From NCBI RefSeq assembly GCF_040802235.1, contig NC_133167.1, positions 99,062,001 through 99,126,000 of the forward strand: a stretch of 64,000 nucleotides of DNA, in the 5' to 3' direction. The DNA is from Manis javanica. Its lineage: Eukaryota > Chordata > Mammalia > Pholidota > Manidae. The notes beneath the pieces are model-generated. The model did no database searches. It saw only the letters and a list, made by a program, of their open reading frames with translations, and was not told the origin of the DNA. The position numbers and the translations under genes are program-made. Positions 36,644 through 48,019 of the stretch are shown one piece after another (position 1 is the first letter of the stretch; the number at the start of each line of letters is the position of its first letter).

Positions 36644-37440
36644 TGATGCCGGGGTTCTTGTTTGCGGAGCCGAAGAAGGAGCTTCACAGTCAAGGTAGGA
36701 GAGCAAGGCACAGGCTTTTATTTAGAGATACAGTGAAAGGACAGAGCTTCCAGGAGGGGACAAGAGAGTCCGCAGTGGTGCGTTGACTAGGGGGTTTTAT
36801 AGGCAGCTGAGGATTTTTCCAGAACATGAAAAAACTTAGGGGTGTGGTCTTGTTAAGTGGTCCCTGAATATTTAGAATTAACTTAACACAAGTAACTTCC
36901 TCTGCTAATTTCTCTCTGAGATACCAGCATCTTGGTCTGGGAGCATATGAAACAAGACCACCTGCTCAGCCCCCCCAAGGTGAGCTGAGGTATTGTTTGC
37001 TAAAGAGTAAGTTAAGAATTTCTAACGTCTTAACTTCTTGGGTATTAAAATGCAACGTTATCTTTAAGGTGGAATCCTTCCTGCCTTTCACTGTGTTGTT
37101 TATGCCTGGGCTTACCTGCTAAATTAGTTGCCCAGTTTGCAGAATCACTTCAGATCTGAAGGAGAAAGACAGCACATAGGCCTGGGCCTTTTAGCATGCT
37201 GAAGAGAGCCTTACACATGATTATAAATGGTTAGCATAATAAAACATGTGCTACTCTTCTTTATCTGGGGAACATTAACTGATTTTACTGCAGAATGATT
37301 CTAGAGCTCAATGTCTAACATAGAGTTTTAGCAGGGGGGTTTCCTTGCATGTAGTTACATTGCTCTGACTGCAAATAGCCTGCCCTGCCCCCTCCGGAGG
37401 CCCTCACCCTACTTTCACTACATCCAGGGTCCCTGTCTCA
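36644..37440 (-). mobile_element. Solo ERV LTR, 797 bp, minus
   Basis: On the minus strand it runs from TGAGACAGGG to CCGGCATCA (TG...CA ends). It has a TATAAAA box (plus 36795-36801) and an AATAAA signal (plus 36717-36722) in correct order and spacing for U3-R-U5, and is flanked by a 4-bp duplication typical of class I (gammaretroviral) ERVs. No internal gag, pol or env sequence adjoins it, so it is a recombined solo LTR. Family not named. Confidence 0.88.
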
Positions 37441-37444
37441 TACC
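37441..37444. repeat. Target-site duplication of solo LTR (right)
   Basis: tacc, copy of 36640-36643. Confidence 0.75.
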
Positions 37445-37544
37445 TAAGGACAGAAAGTGGTGTAGGATCATGGATAGGTTCCTTGAACAGGCCCCCCGCC
37501 AAAAAAAAAAAGAAAAGAAAAGAAAAACTCAATTCTAAGCTAAT

Positions 37545-37645
37545 TACACATATAGAAATAACCTCAAAATGGATTACAGACCCAAACGTAAAAATAAAAC
37601 TATAAAACTTATTGAAGAACCCAGGGAAAAAGAAAATATTTGTGT
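37545..37645 (+). mobile_element. L1 ORF2 scrap, plus
   Basis: 'cctcaaaatggattacagac', 'ataaaactataaaacttatt' is the common ORF2 segment before the C-terminus. About 100 bases only; A-rich sequence (37501-37527) precedes it. Confidence 0.7.
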
Positions 37646-37663
37646 TCATAAATTCGGTCAAAG

Positions 37664-37888
37664 CAGGGGTTGACAAACTATGACAAGTAAGAAAAATGTG
37701 ACTCGCTGCTTTTTTTTTTCTTTGTAAATACAGTCTATTGGAATTTAGGTCATTCATGTACAGATTGCCTGTGGCCTGCATGCTGTAGGAGCTGAGTTGA
37801 GGAATTGCAAGAAAGATCATTTGGACCATTAAGTTTAAAATATTTACAATCGGCCCTTTACAGGAAAAGTGCGCTTTTCTGACCCCTG
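37664..37888. mobile_element. Non-autonomous hAT element with CAGGGGT terminal repeats
   Basis: Begins caggggttgacaaacta and ends tctgacccctg, a near-perfect terminal inverted repeat. The interior ('ggaatttaggtcattcatgt', 'ttgcctgtggcctgc', 'atcggccctttacagg') is the familiar mammalian hAT pattern. The 8-bp flanks (ggtcaaag, ggctagga) match only partly. Related copy at 58480-58770. Confidence 0.82.
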
Positions 37889-37919
37889 GGCTAGGATATT
37901 TTAAATGGAAACACGAGGT

Positions 37920-38420
37920 CCATACCACTCAGAGAAATCGGCTGAGTGCCTTTAATGTTTCCTCGGCTGGCTGCGACCCTCCGCCCTCTTCTCTGTGTCC
38001 AACCCCTGGACTCCTCCCTGCCCCCCTGCCCACCTGCCCCTGGCCATCTCAGGGTTTATCCAGCCGAGCAATCAGCTCTCACCCCAGGGCCTTTGTCCTG
38101 AATGTTCCTGTCCTGAAATACTCTTTCTGCCACTGTCTACTTGGCCCTTATCTACTTCAAGTCTCAAATCAGACACCACTTTTTAAATGAGACCTGTATT
38201 TACCACACGTTGCCCTTTGTAACTCATGCCTGCTTACTCCCCTGCATCCAGTTTAAGCCAGTTCAGCTTCGTGCCCCTTCCCATAGCCATATAGTACAAT
38301 ATAATCTCTTAAAATTCATTCCAACTGTTTAAGATTCATGCCCAACCTCCACCTTTCCAGAAGGTAAGCTCCACAACGATGAGGACTTTTGTCTGATAAA
38401 GCGCTGAGGGAACTTTTCAT
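37920..38420 (+). mobile_element. L2 3' fragment, plus
   Basis: 'cttttctga' flank, then 'ctcaccccagggcctttgtc', 'tctacttcaagtctcaaatc', 'gtaagctccacaacgatgag' in L2 order. Explains the pyrimidine-rich chance ORFs here. Confidence 0.85.
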
Positions 38421-38559
38421 AGTAGGAATGATTTTACGTGTGTTAGCATATATAGCCCTTATGGAGACATCTAATCCATATTGTCTGCTTTGATTGAAAC
38501 GTATTAGCCCTATATATAATTATTTGGCTTAATGATAGCTACCAGCTACACATGCTGAC

Positions 38560-38740
38560 TACAGGGTCAGTGTAGAGACCCACATTGTCTTATTATTCAA
38601 TCCTCACGATAACCTGGAGTCCTAAATTGTCATACTAATATTAGAGGAAAGCAAATTAGGGCTTGGGATGCTTAGTAATTTGCTCAGGGTCACATAATTC
38701 ATTAAATTGCAGAATCAAAGATTCAAACTAGATCCCCAGT
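38560..38740 (-). repeat. MIR fragment, minus
   Basis: 'ttcaatcctcacgataacct', 'gtaatttgctcagggtcaca' are reversed MIR. Confidence 0.75.
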
Positions 38741-39250
38741 CATGTCCTTGACAGTGACAGTTCCGTTCAGAGGTTTACATTCCAGGTATGCTAAACTCCA
38801 GCCCGCAGTCCCTGGACGCTGCTGGCACCCGAGGGCAGCCACCTGGGTTTCAGGCAGAGTGTGGTAGGAGCAACATAATTCTCTAAGACATGTGCTACTT
38901 GAGTCTTATTTGAGATTCTTTAATTTCTTTATGTTGATACCTAAAAAATTCAAATATTCATTTTAATGGGTATACTAAAGTATTTGTTACTGTTAATTAA
39001 TTATCAATTGATATATTAACAGTATAGGTCCAAAATCCTTTTTCTAAAACCTTTGAGGCCAGCTCTGGCTCAGTATACAGCATCGTTTTGGGGAATGTAG
39101 AGCAGTATACACTATATATTAGTTCTTCTAAATGAAATTCAGGGCAGTACTTTGTAGTTGTAAAAATTTCTAGAGGAAAATGTATAAATGTCCACATTTA
39201 TTGGATAAATAAAGATTTTAGGAAGCTTTGTTTCAGTTAGCCTCTCGAGA
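38741..39250. other. No gene recognised
   Basis: Non-coding, AT-rich from 38900. Confidence 0.4.
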
Positions 39251-39254
39251 AGGT

Positions 39255-39480
39255 CAGAGAAGTAGAATCTCAGCTCTCTGACCTCCTAGCTGTCTTTCTT
39301 CAAGCAAACTATTAAACCATCTGTGCCTCAGTTTCTCTTTTTACAAAAGTGGATGTTAATATGGTACCTACATCCTAGCATGGTGAAGATGTTTGACTTA
39401 GTATATGTGTAGATGTAAAAAAATTAAAATGTAGTCAATATGGATAGTTAAGTGCTCAGTAAGTATGATGAATATTATGT
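39255..39480 (+). repeat. MIR, plus
   Basis: 'gacctcctagctgtctttct', 'ctgtgcctcagtttctcttt', 'ggatgttaatatggtaccta' give the MIR core and 3' half. Confidence 0.85.
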
Positions 39481-40050
39481 GTGTTTGCTGATAGGAAGTG
39501 AGAACAATCACCCAGCTTTTCTTAAGTAAAAAATTAGAGAATTCAGTTCTCTGTCAGAATTACAAAATAATTTGTAATTCTTTGTAATATACAGCTCTTG
39601 TTTTATTTATTTTAATTTATAATTTATGAAATATTAAGAACATCTAAAAGGGTGACCTTAGGATCAGTTTTTCTTTTAAAGCAATTCCCCTGCTTCATTT
39701 TGATTCACAAATAAACCACTCAGCGTGATGCAGAACTAAGCCTGTTTCTCATTATCTCACCCCTGTCTGTATTAACATGATCTATTATTTATTCTCAGAC
39801 CGAATTACCATCGTATGTGATGTTTCAGCTAGGTTAGTGACTTCTGGCCAGGACCTGGATAAACTGATAAAAGTGGTTTCAGCATTTTAATGATTCATAC
39901 CATCCTGGGTACAAGCAGAAATTTTGCCATCCTTTCATCCTGAAATGAACAAACTAAAATCAACGTTAACTATGTCAAAACCTCTCCAAGTGATAGGAAC
40001 ATTCTGTGAGTAACGTGAATCAAGCTGTGGATAGTAGAGGCAGCTTCCAT
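39481..40050. other. No gene recognised
   Basis: Non-coding, no repeat identified. Confidence 0.4.
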
Positions 40051-40054
40051 GCGT

Positions 40055-40475
40055 GCTGACCTCACCTGCCCTGTTCACCGCCGCCAGCCACCTTGCTTGC
40101 CATCCCATCTCTCAATGTTCCTATTTTAATGACAGTGCCTGCATAGCCTCAGGGTCCTTGAAAATGTTCTGTGGGGTATTTGGGACTCCTCTACCACCAC
40201 CAGCCCTCACGTCTACACTAGCTCCTACTCATTTCCATGGCAGCCTAATCATAAACTCCCTCGGCAGTCTCCCCGACACTCCAAGCCTGATTCCCATGCC
40301 TCTCAGCACACGCACAGATGTTAGTCATACTGTTTGTAAACACTGAGCACAGTGTGTTATCCTTGGTCGTTTGTTGTCTGTCTTGCCCGGATTATAAGGG
40401 AAACCATTTCTTGTCTTGTTCCGTATTCTATTCCCAGTACCTGGCACAGGATAGTAACTATTTGTTAAGTAAACT
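40055..40475 (+). mobile_element. L2 3' fragment, plus
   Basis: C-rich L2 body followed by 'tattctattcccagtacctg', 'gcacaggatagtaactattt', 'gttaagtaaacttctt' as in the L2 terminus. Confidence 0.75.
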
Positions 40476-40539
40476 TCTTAAAGATTCTTTTATGTGTAAA
40501 AAGGTGTAATGCAACCACCTGATAGAATAAAATAAGATG

Positions 40540-40615
40540 CTGGGTGTGAATATGTTTATGTATCACACAGTGCTTAGCAGATAATAGATAGTCAATAAAT
40601 GTTAGCTGAATATGA
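40540..40615 (+). repeat. MIR-like 3' end
   Basis: 'cacacagtgcttagcagata', 'gtcaataaatgttagctgaa' resembles a MIR or L2 terminus. Confidence 0.5.
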
Positions 40616-40619
40616 AATC

Positions 40620-41195
40620 TGTACTTTCTCCCAGTTGCAATATTACAGCTCTTTAATTTTGTTGTAGATTGAATTCAAACTATGTGTATTATATATATTA
40701 ACATTCCTTTTGTTCTTTACATGACCAGTTCATTGCTTGTTATTAAAATATGCTGAAAAATTAAATGGCCTTTTTAAACCTTTTTAAAAGGGTTGGGTAA
40801 CTCTCATCTCTTAATTTTCAAATATGTTAAACTTTTTTGCAAATACATTTCATTCCATAAAACCTCCAAACTCATTTTTGTGAAACACATTTTCTACTAT
40901 ATTCTAAGTAAACATATTTTACAGAAAATTGAATCCATACACTTTTTTATTTGTTTACAGTTAGAATACAATTAACATTCTGCTTCAAGAAGTGTCTAAA
41001 TGGTTAGTTATCATTAGATGTATGTATAGAATGTTCCCTCTCTTTTGAATGCAGGTAAAACTAAGGGGCGAAAGTTTGATAAAGACCAGGATATACACAT
41101 AGTCTCCAAATATTTCTCTACAGATGACTTACGAATGACGGAGGAAAAACAGTTAACTTTCCAGTCTTGAGACAGAGCAGTCACCGCCTTAACCA
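40620..41195. other. No gene recognised
   Basis: AT-rich non-coding sequence. Confidence 0.4.
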
Positions 41196-41199
41196 AAGC

Positions 41200-41860
41200 T
41201 CAAAAATAACCTCGTTTGGGAGCAAACCAACATCGTGTGCCTTTTGATATAATGCATGGTGAAGGCTCCAGCGTCACAATGGCTATATTTCTGCCAAAAA
41301 GACACAGCCCGAATCTAATCACAAGGAAACAACAGACAAAACCAATTTGAGAGACATTCTACCAAATAACTGGCCTGTACTCTGCAAAAATGTCAAGGTC
41401 AGAAACACAAAGAAAGGCTAAGAAACTTTTCTGTATTAAAGGAGACTAAAAGGTCATGACACTTGTCAATATAATACACGATCCTGGATGGGATCCTCAA
41501 CCCAGGGGAAAGGAGAGGTGGTAGCTATAAAGAACATTACTGGGAGAATGGATGGAATTTGAAATAAATATGATGGATCAGATCATAGTTTATCACAGCT
41601 AAATTTGCTAACTGTGCTGTGTGTATGTAAGTAAATACCTTCATTCTTAGACATACTCACTGAAGTACTGAGGGATAAAGGGATATGATATTTATAACTT
41701 ATTTTCAAGTGGTAAGAAAAAATGACAGAGAAGGAAAGAAAGAGAGAGAATGAGAAAGTAAAGATGAGGAAATATAAAGGGTATATGGGAGATCTTGTTC
41801 TATGCTTACAATTTTTCTGGCAATTTATAATTGCATTAAAATAAAAATCACCCTAAACAT
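41200..41860 (+). mobile_element. Ancient LINE-like 3' end, plus
   Basis: 'attaaaggagactaaaaggt', 'cacgatcctggatgggatcc', 'gtactgagggataaagggat', then 'agagagagaatgagaaag' and a final 'cattaaaataaaaatc'. The order fits a widespread old mammalian L1M tail. Subfamily uncertain. Confidence 0.6.
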
Positions 41861-41954
41861 GCCCACCTCTGAAATAAACTTGTGGTTTCTTGTTAGATAT
41901 TCAAATATAATAATTGAGCAGTCAATTATTCATTGGTTTCTGAGAAAAAATTTT

Positions 41955-42420
41955 CAGTTGCTGAGGTATTAAAAAATCTCAGCTCAGTAGCCTAAAACAA
42001 CAATTTATGATTTTGTTATAAACTTGAGTGTGGACTTGGCAGGTTTTCTGCTCCGCAGTGCATGAGCTGAAGGCATTCCCTTGCTACGTTCAGCAGGAAG
42101 CTCACCTGGGGCTGGAACATGTGTGATGGGCACTCATTCCCCAGGGCTTCCCTTCATTCAGTACTTCAGTCTGAGTGTCTTCATAATTAGAAGCTGGCTC
42201 AAGAGAGGAAAACAAAAGCTGGCAGGTATCTCAAAGCCTGGGCCCAGAAGTCCTAGAACGTCTCTTGCGTGGTATTCTATTGTAAGGAGCAAGTCACAGT
42301 TCAGCCAGCATCAGAGGGAAAGGAGATAGAACCTCCTCTTGAATGAGGAGCCGTTTGCTCATGGGTGGGCTGACTTACTGGCAAATATATTAGAAGGCTA
42401 TCTACCACAGACCCCAAATA
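41955..42420 (-). mobile_element. MaLR/ERVL-like LTR, minus
   Basis: 'cctaaaacaacaatttatga', 'gcaagtcacagttcagccag' and 'agatagaacctcctcttgaa' match the reversed LTR type also at 26135-26645. Confidence 0.6.
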
Positions 42421-42424
42421 AACT

Positions 42425-43175
42425 CATTTAGATGATTTTAAATAGATAATTTAGGAATGCTAGCATACGAAATAAATATCAACCTGGTTTTAATTTGAAT
42501 GGAAGTTAACATAATTTGTTGTGTATTTGAATTCAGGACCATCATTTATAATTGTGGATTAGATGCAGTCTATTATAAATTATCTTGTCATTTTAAAAAT
42601 GTCAGATAGGGTGTTCTAGCTTGAGCCTCTCGGGATTTAAAACACTTTGATTCTTGTCAGCCACTAGGAGACCATTTTATACAATGTATTTCTGAGTAGA
42701 GAAAAAGGAGTGTTTCTGGGGAAGGAGATGGATGGTGTGGATCACATGATCTCATCTTCAGATATGGTCCCGCTGCCTTGATCCTGTAGACTTGTGTCAG
42801 AGAATTCATTCAGTCTTCATTCATTCATTCAGTTTTCTCTCAGAATGGACCTATTAGAATTGCCCCTGTAATATGTGCCTATCATTGCTCCATCCTAACT
42901 GCTACAACTGAATGGTGTCCTGATAAATCTTAGTCACACAGTCACAACACCTGTAGAAACCTGTAATTTTTTCTAACACGCTGCTCTCTCAGCTCAGTAT
43001 CATTGTATACAAACTGACTAAAAGCACATTTTCAAAGATCTTTAGTTCCATGCAATGAGAGTAACGCAATTTTTTTCTGTCGTTTAACTTTTCTATCAAT
43101 GACAAATAATGCAGAATGCTCATAAATGCCAAAGATGTGAATTGTGCTTCTTTTTTCATCCTAAGAGTCCTGTCC
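42425..43175. other. No gene recognised
   Basis: Non-coding. A short (ATTC)n-like run lies near 42813-42832. Confidence 0.4.
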
Positions 43176-43179
43176 TGCT

Positions 43180-43640
43180 TTCTGTTTTGTTATAGTATCT
43201 CTTTATTACAGAAAACTGAAAACATGCATAAAAGAGGAAAAATAATATAACCTTTTTTATGTACCTGTGACCCACTCTTAGCAATAATCAGCATATCACA
43301 AATCAAATTTTATCTTATCTCTTCATTCCACTTTTACCCAGATACCTGTTGGATTTTTTTCAAAAGCAAATTCCAGTCATGATAATTTCATCTAGAAAAA
43401 TATCAGTGTGTATTATTAAGCGATAAAGACTTTCAAAATATCGTAACTATAACATTATTTTTAGACTTGAACCAATTAATAATAATTTCCTAACATTTTC
43501 TAATATGCAGTCAGGGGTCAAATTTCTCAGAAAATTTCAGAAATCTCTTGTTGGGGTCGTTTTGTTTCAGTTTGTCCTTACCCTGTTGATTAGCTGACTG
43601 TCCCTTGTAAGGTGTCTTCATATATTCTTCTAGACCCAAG
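43180..43640 (-). mobile_element. Ancient L1ME-type 3' fragment, minus
   Basis: 'gtgacccactcttagcaata', 'caaaagcaaattccagtcat', 'atttcatctagaaaaatatc' correspond to reversed old L1 3' sequence. Confidence 0.65.
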
Positions 43641-44264
43641 TCTCTTTTGGAGGGAGGGATTTTTATCCAACCTATGACTTAGATATAGTCTACAGGACAG
43701 GATTTTGAGAATGAGGTACTCTAAGAGGTAGCTCTTTTCCTTTATACAGAGTAGAAGATGGAGGAATTAGAACTATAGTAAAAGGGTATACACAGAACAC
43801 TTGGTCATTCTTGTATATACCACTCTAGCTTTACTTTCGTTTGTTACTTTGTTTTGCAGTGAATAAAATATCCCTTGTTATTTTTCTCTCTAGATTTTTT
43901 AGACTTGTAGGACATGAAAATTGCATTTTGTATCTTCTACTGACTAGAGTTTCCTAAAATATAGAGGGTAAAATATGCAATGAATTTCAGCTTGATTTTT
44001 GTCCAATGGGTAAATTTCTTCAGTGTCTGTTTTGACTCAAGGAAGATACTGAGAAAGGTTGCAGCATGCAAAAGGTCAAAAGATAAACGAGTCTATAAAA
44101 CAAATATTTGAATTTATTTTGTGTCATCCATGAGAAGACATCATAGACATCATATTATATAGACAGAAATTATAGTTTCTTTTTTTATAGGCTACTTGTA
44201 AGACTGTGTTTTTATAGTACTGTGACAAATTTCAGGCTCTTCATTAACAGAGGGTCACATAACA

Positions 44265-45090
44265 TCTCAGTAAGTTCATTTATTCACTTGGCTTATATTC
44301 ATTGTGGGCCCACTGTGCTCCGGGTTCTCTTCCTGGTGCTTGGGATATAGCAAAAAAACAAAAATGTTAGTGAAGTTGTGCAGTATATAAATATGACTAA
44401 ACATTCCTGCTCTCTTGGTGTTTATATTTCATAGGAGAGAGATAGCCAATAAACTAAATAAAGAATTAAAATATACTGTATGTTAGACCGTGATGGGTGC
44501 TTTGGAGACAAAACAGGAAGGGAGATGAGGAGACCTGGCAGAGGAATGGGGATGGGAGAGTCCATTTCGAACAGTGATGAGGTAAGACCTTGCTGAGAAG
44601 ATCTGCCTTGAGTGAAGGCTTGATGAAGGTTATAGGGTGGGGTGGATACCTTGAAGATTCTTCCAGGCAGAGTGACAGACAACAGGGAACACAAAAGCCC
44701 TGCAGTGGAGCGTATCTGTACGCTCAGTGTATGTAGGAGAGGAGGACGTGGTGGGCAAAGAGGAGCCTGGCCGTGCAGGAGTAACACCACATGGGAACAG
44801 AGTGGAAAGAGGGGGATTGGAGGTGGAGAGAGAGATGAACACGTTGAGCTTGAGATATACAGAGGACATTTAAGTGCAGATGATGAGTAGGCAGGATAAA
44901 GTTGAGGAATTACATCACCCACAGAAGATATTTGAAGGCCAGAAACTGGATGAGATCATGGAAGGAGAGTCCATCAAGAAGACAACATACAAAGACTGAG
45001 TCCTGGGGGCTGAGATTGAGCAAAGGAGACTGGGAAGGAAAAGGCTCATGTGTTGTGACATGCGCATCTGATAAAGAACTCCAATCTGAC
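44265..45090 (-). mobile_element. L2-like ancient repeat, minus
   Basis: Reversed L2 terminus ('tttattcacttggcttata', 'gtgctccgggttctcttcct', 'ggtgcttgggatatag') and the G-rich continuation 'cttccaggcagagtgacaga', 'aagccctgcagtggagcg'. This explains the 166-codon minus chance ORF at 44422-44922, which is Pro/Ser/Leu-rich as expected from antisense of a purine-rich repeat. Confidence 0.65.
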
Positions 45091-45094
45091 ACTT

Positions 45095-45460
45095 TAGAAA
45101 ACTCTTTAGAGGAATTTACTCTCTCACATTGGGAAACTGGAAATATCTTTTAAAGTTCACCATAAGCATATCCAAAGAATGAGCAATTCTACTTCTAATT
45201 GCATACAGAAGGAAGGAGCGCATTTTTCTCCAGAAGTCACAACAAAAATGTTCATAACAGCACTATTTCTCATAGCCCCAAACCAGAAACCTTCTCCATC
45301 AACATTAAAATTGGTATTAAGAGATCAGTACAAGGGTTACCTTTTAGGCGAGGCTGGGTAATGTCCAGAAGGGGTAAGTAAGATGTGAGTGCTTTCATGA
45401 CTTATACATTTTTCTGTATCTAATGCTTCAATAATGGATTTGCATTAAAAAAAAAGAATT
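45095..45460 (+). mobile_element. Old L1ME-type 3' end, plus
   Basis: 'gagcaattctacttctaatt', 'tgttcataacagcactattt', 'aaccagaaaccttctccatc', ending in an A-run near 45448. Typical old L1 order. Confidence 0.65.
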
Positions 45461-47075
45461 CCATGAGTGAATGAATAGTTCCTAATCTAAGAACACCTGT
45501 TACTTCTTGTCAATACATGTCCTTGAGCTGACCTTTCCAAACATAGTTCTTGCCTTTACTATGTGCATGCTAGACACTACTCTAGTCTCAGAGGAGGCAG
45601 AAATAAACAAAATGTTTAGTTTCTCTCTCTTAATGAATTTGACTGTATAGTTTGTTTGCTTGGAGCAAAAGAGTATTGGTCACCACTTCTGTACATACGG
45701 ACCAGAATTCACTGACAGACCACTTTATGGCCCAATTTTTTCTGTAGCTGTTGTTCATTCCTTTGAACTATTTCCTTGTTCAGGAAGCCCCCGAGTCCAA
45801 AGAGAACTTTGTATGCCAGAATTTCCTCATTTCTGGAGGTGTAAAGGATGTCAAATTTACCAGTTTCTAAGACAGGAAATTTCAAACTGACCATATTAAG
45901 CTCAGGGAAAGGATAACATTTTCTTGAGACCACATTCTTGAGACCATAAGCTTTTTCCTTAATGAGTGAGTGATTTGCAAAAATGCACGCTCTACATTTT
46001 CTTCCTTTAAGGCTTATGGGAGACATTATCAATTCCCCGTATTTCTTTTGGAAGGACACAAGAGGGACATCGTTATCTACTCCCCTATCTTTAAATGTTA
46101 GAAGCATGTGTCCAATTAAACCTAGTGGTTCCTCTTCATTGTTCTCTATGAATAATTAACCTTTCCAAGTGCTGACTTCAGGAAGGTTTGGAATTGCCCC
46201 CCTTTCTTCCAAGGGACAAATAAATGAAGAGCAGACTGAGGTTTCTTTAGAGTTTTCTTTTTAATCACTTTGAAAGTTAGTTAGTAATAATAAAATAGAG
46301 TGTTAAAGTCTCAAATGTTGTTTCTGAAAACTGTTATTTTGTTTATTCTTTGGTGACAGTGATTTGATTATTAATGCAGGCATCTCTAGAGTAATAATGT
46401 TCCCTAATGCAATAACTTAGAACAATATGGTCACTAATCTACTTTCATTAGTCACATGGGAACATTATAAATCAATTTATATGATCTTTGCAATTGGAAC
46501 CTGCTGGATGCCAGCTGTGTCAATTTCTGTTAATTACCATCTTTTTAAACCTCATTCTTTCTGTAAGTAAGATACGCACTTTAGTGCTTTTTTTATATAT
46601 AGTTTAAATTGTTCTACTCATCCTCCTACAAATCTCCTACAAGGTTTTTGCCCCTCTAAGTTGATTTATAATGTAACCTTGAAGCAAGGAGAAGCATTTA
46701 GTCGACTGCTGTTTTAATAAATGGCTTGTCAGCTATTTTACAACTATGGTTATTTCTTTGGCTAGAGAACTTTCTAGATAGCAGGTCTTTGAATTCCCAA
46801 TTATTTTCAAGATCTGGCCAGAGAGTCTTGATCCTATCTCTCTTCTGTGCAAATAAATACTTGACTGTAAGAAAGAAAAATAGTTTTGATTTTGATTTTA
46901 CATATTTTGACTTTGTCATAGTCAGAAATAACTCTGTTTATATTATATGTATGCTATTATGTACTAGTCACTTTGGAGGGTTGGAAATGTAATGAAACCA
47001 TTTGCCATTTAATGCTAATATCCTCTTTAATCTCTTGTAAAATATTCTTTAATCTTTCTGCTGTTTACTTATTTT
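45461..47075. other. No gene recognised; one long minus ORF of unknown nature
   Basis: Unlabelled sequence. A minus-strand frame of 132 codons (45709-46107) has ordinary composition and no recognised domain; neighbouring repeats give chance ORFs of similar length, so it is not called a gene. Confidence 0.4.
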
Positions 47076-47080
47076 GCAAC
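47076..47080. repeat. Target-site duplication of compact LTR (left)
   Basis: gcaac, repeated at 47391-47395. Confidence 0.82.
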
Positions 47081-47390
47081 TGTGGGGAACTTGGGGTTCC
47101 TATGTCCAGGATCCTCACTGAACTTAAACCACCTGATGATGTAACTGGCCTGTTGGTGGGCAGCCACTTCCACACCTTTAGGCAATAAGCTATTATTGCG
47201 CTATATAGAGAGCTCCGCCCAGTGCTCTGGGCGGAGGCAGAGACGCTAGTGCCCAACCTACCGCCGGAGAACAAGCCAGGTAATAAAACCTTTCACCTCA
47301 AGAACGTTTTGCTGTTACTTCTTTGGTCAGAGTGAATCCATAGCGAACTTGCCCCAGGGCTGAAACCCACTGGCAAGACAGCAACACAGA
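47081..47390 (+). mobile_element. Compact solo ERV LTR, 310 bp, plus
   Basis: TGTGGGGAAC...GGCAAGACA: TG start and CA end, TATA-like ctatatagag (47201-47210), AATAAA (47282-47287), and a flanking exact 5-bp duplication. A perfect 10-bp stem (47213-47222 with 47227-47236) with TGCT loop lies just after the TATA box. No internal retroviral sequence adjoins. A 310-bp LTR is short; the family was not recognised. Confidence 0.88.
47213..47236 (+). other. GC-rich perfect stem-loop in the LTR
   Basis: ctccgcccag, loop tgct, ctgggcggag. It spans the region where transcription would start, about 11-35 bases after the TATA-like box. The left arm also contains a GC-box-like core (ccgccc). Confidence 0.85.
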
Positions 47391-47395
47391 GTTAA
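47391..47395. repeat. Target-site duplication of compact LTR (right)
   Basis: gcaac, copy of 47076-47080. Confidence 0.82.
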
Positions 47396-47559
47396 ATTAT
47401 CTGAAGGAATCAGTAATTGTTTTTGGAAAGTGAATTCTGCAAAACTCTTAGCTTCTGAAGTCAAGTTTCATTAGGTCAACTTTTCATTGTTATTTTTTTC
47501 CCCCAACATGCACGATTACCATTTCAAAATAAGTTTCGCCTTGAACTGAACTTACCAAG

Positions 47560-48015
47560 TATTCTCTCCTTGCTCTTCTTTCATTCCCAGTTTCCACTTC
47601 CCTTCATGGCAGCGCAATCCCTCCACTCTGCCGCTCTGCAAACCTGAAGACCATTCTAGATGTGTCTTCCTGCTCTCATGGGTCACTGTGGCCTGGTCAT
47701 TTTCCCTAACTATTCCCTTCCTCTTCTCTCTCCTCTTTATCCCCACAGTCGCCTGTCTTTGGGTCTGCAGACAGCCGCCTTCTCTCTGTGACCTCACAGG
47801 GACTTTCCTCGATGGGCACGCACCCCTGGTGTCTCTTTGTAGGTCGAAATTTCCTCTTCGTATGAAGACACCAGTCAGATTGGATCAGGGCCCATTCTAA
47901 CCATCCCATTTTAACATAATCACCTTTAAATGCTCTGTCTCATATTCTGAGGTACCAGCAGTCCAGGCTTTAACAAGTGAATTTGACAGGGGCACCTTCG
48001 GTCCGTAACATGCCA
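47560..48015 (-). mobile_element. MaLR-like LTR, minus
   Basis: The end 'ctgtctcatattctgaggta', 'agtgaatttgacaggggcac', 'cttcggtccgtaaca' is the reversed start of an MLT1-type LTR; upstream sequence is more diverged, and its left limit is uncertain. Confidence 0.6.
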
Positions 48016-48019
48016 TCTT

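Noticed and set aside
37404-37928. 174-codon minus-strand ORF
   Set aside because: It runs across the edge of the solo LTR, an L1 scrap and a hAT element, so it is a chance fusion of repeats, not a gene.
44422-44922. 166-codon minus-strand ORF
   Set aside because: It lies within an L2-like repeat; its Pro/Ser/Leu-rich product is what antisense of a purine-rich repeat gives, and no domain is recognisable.
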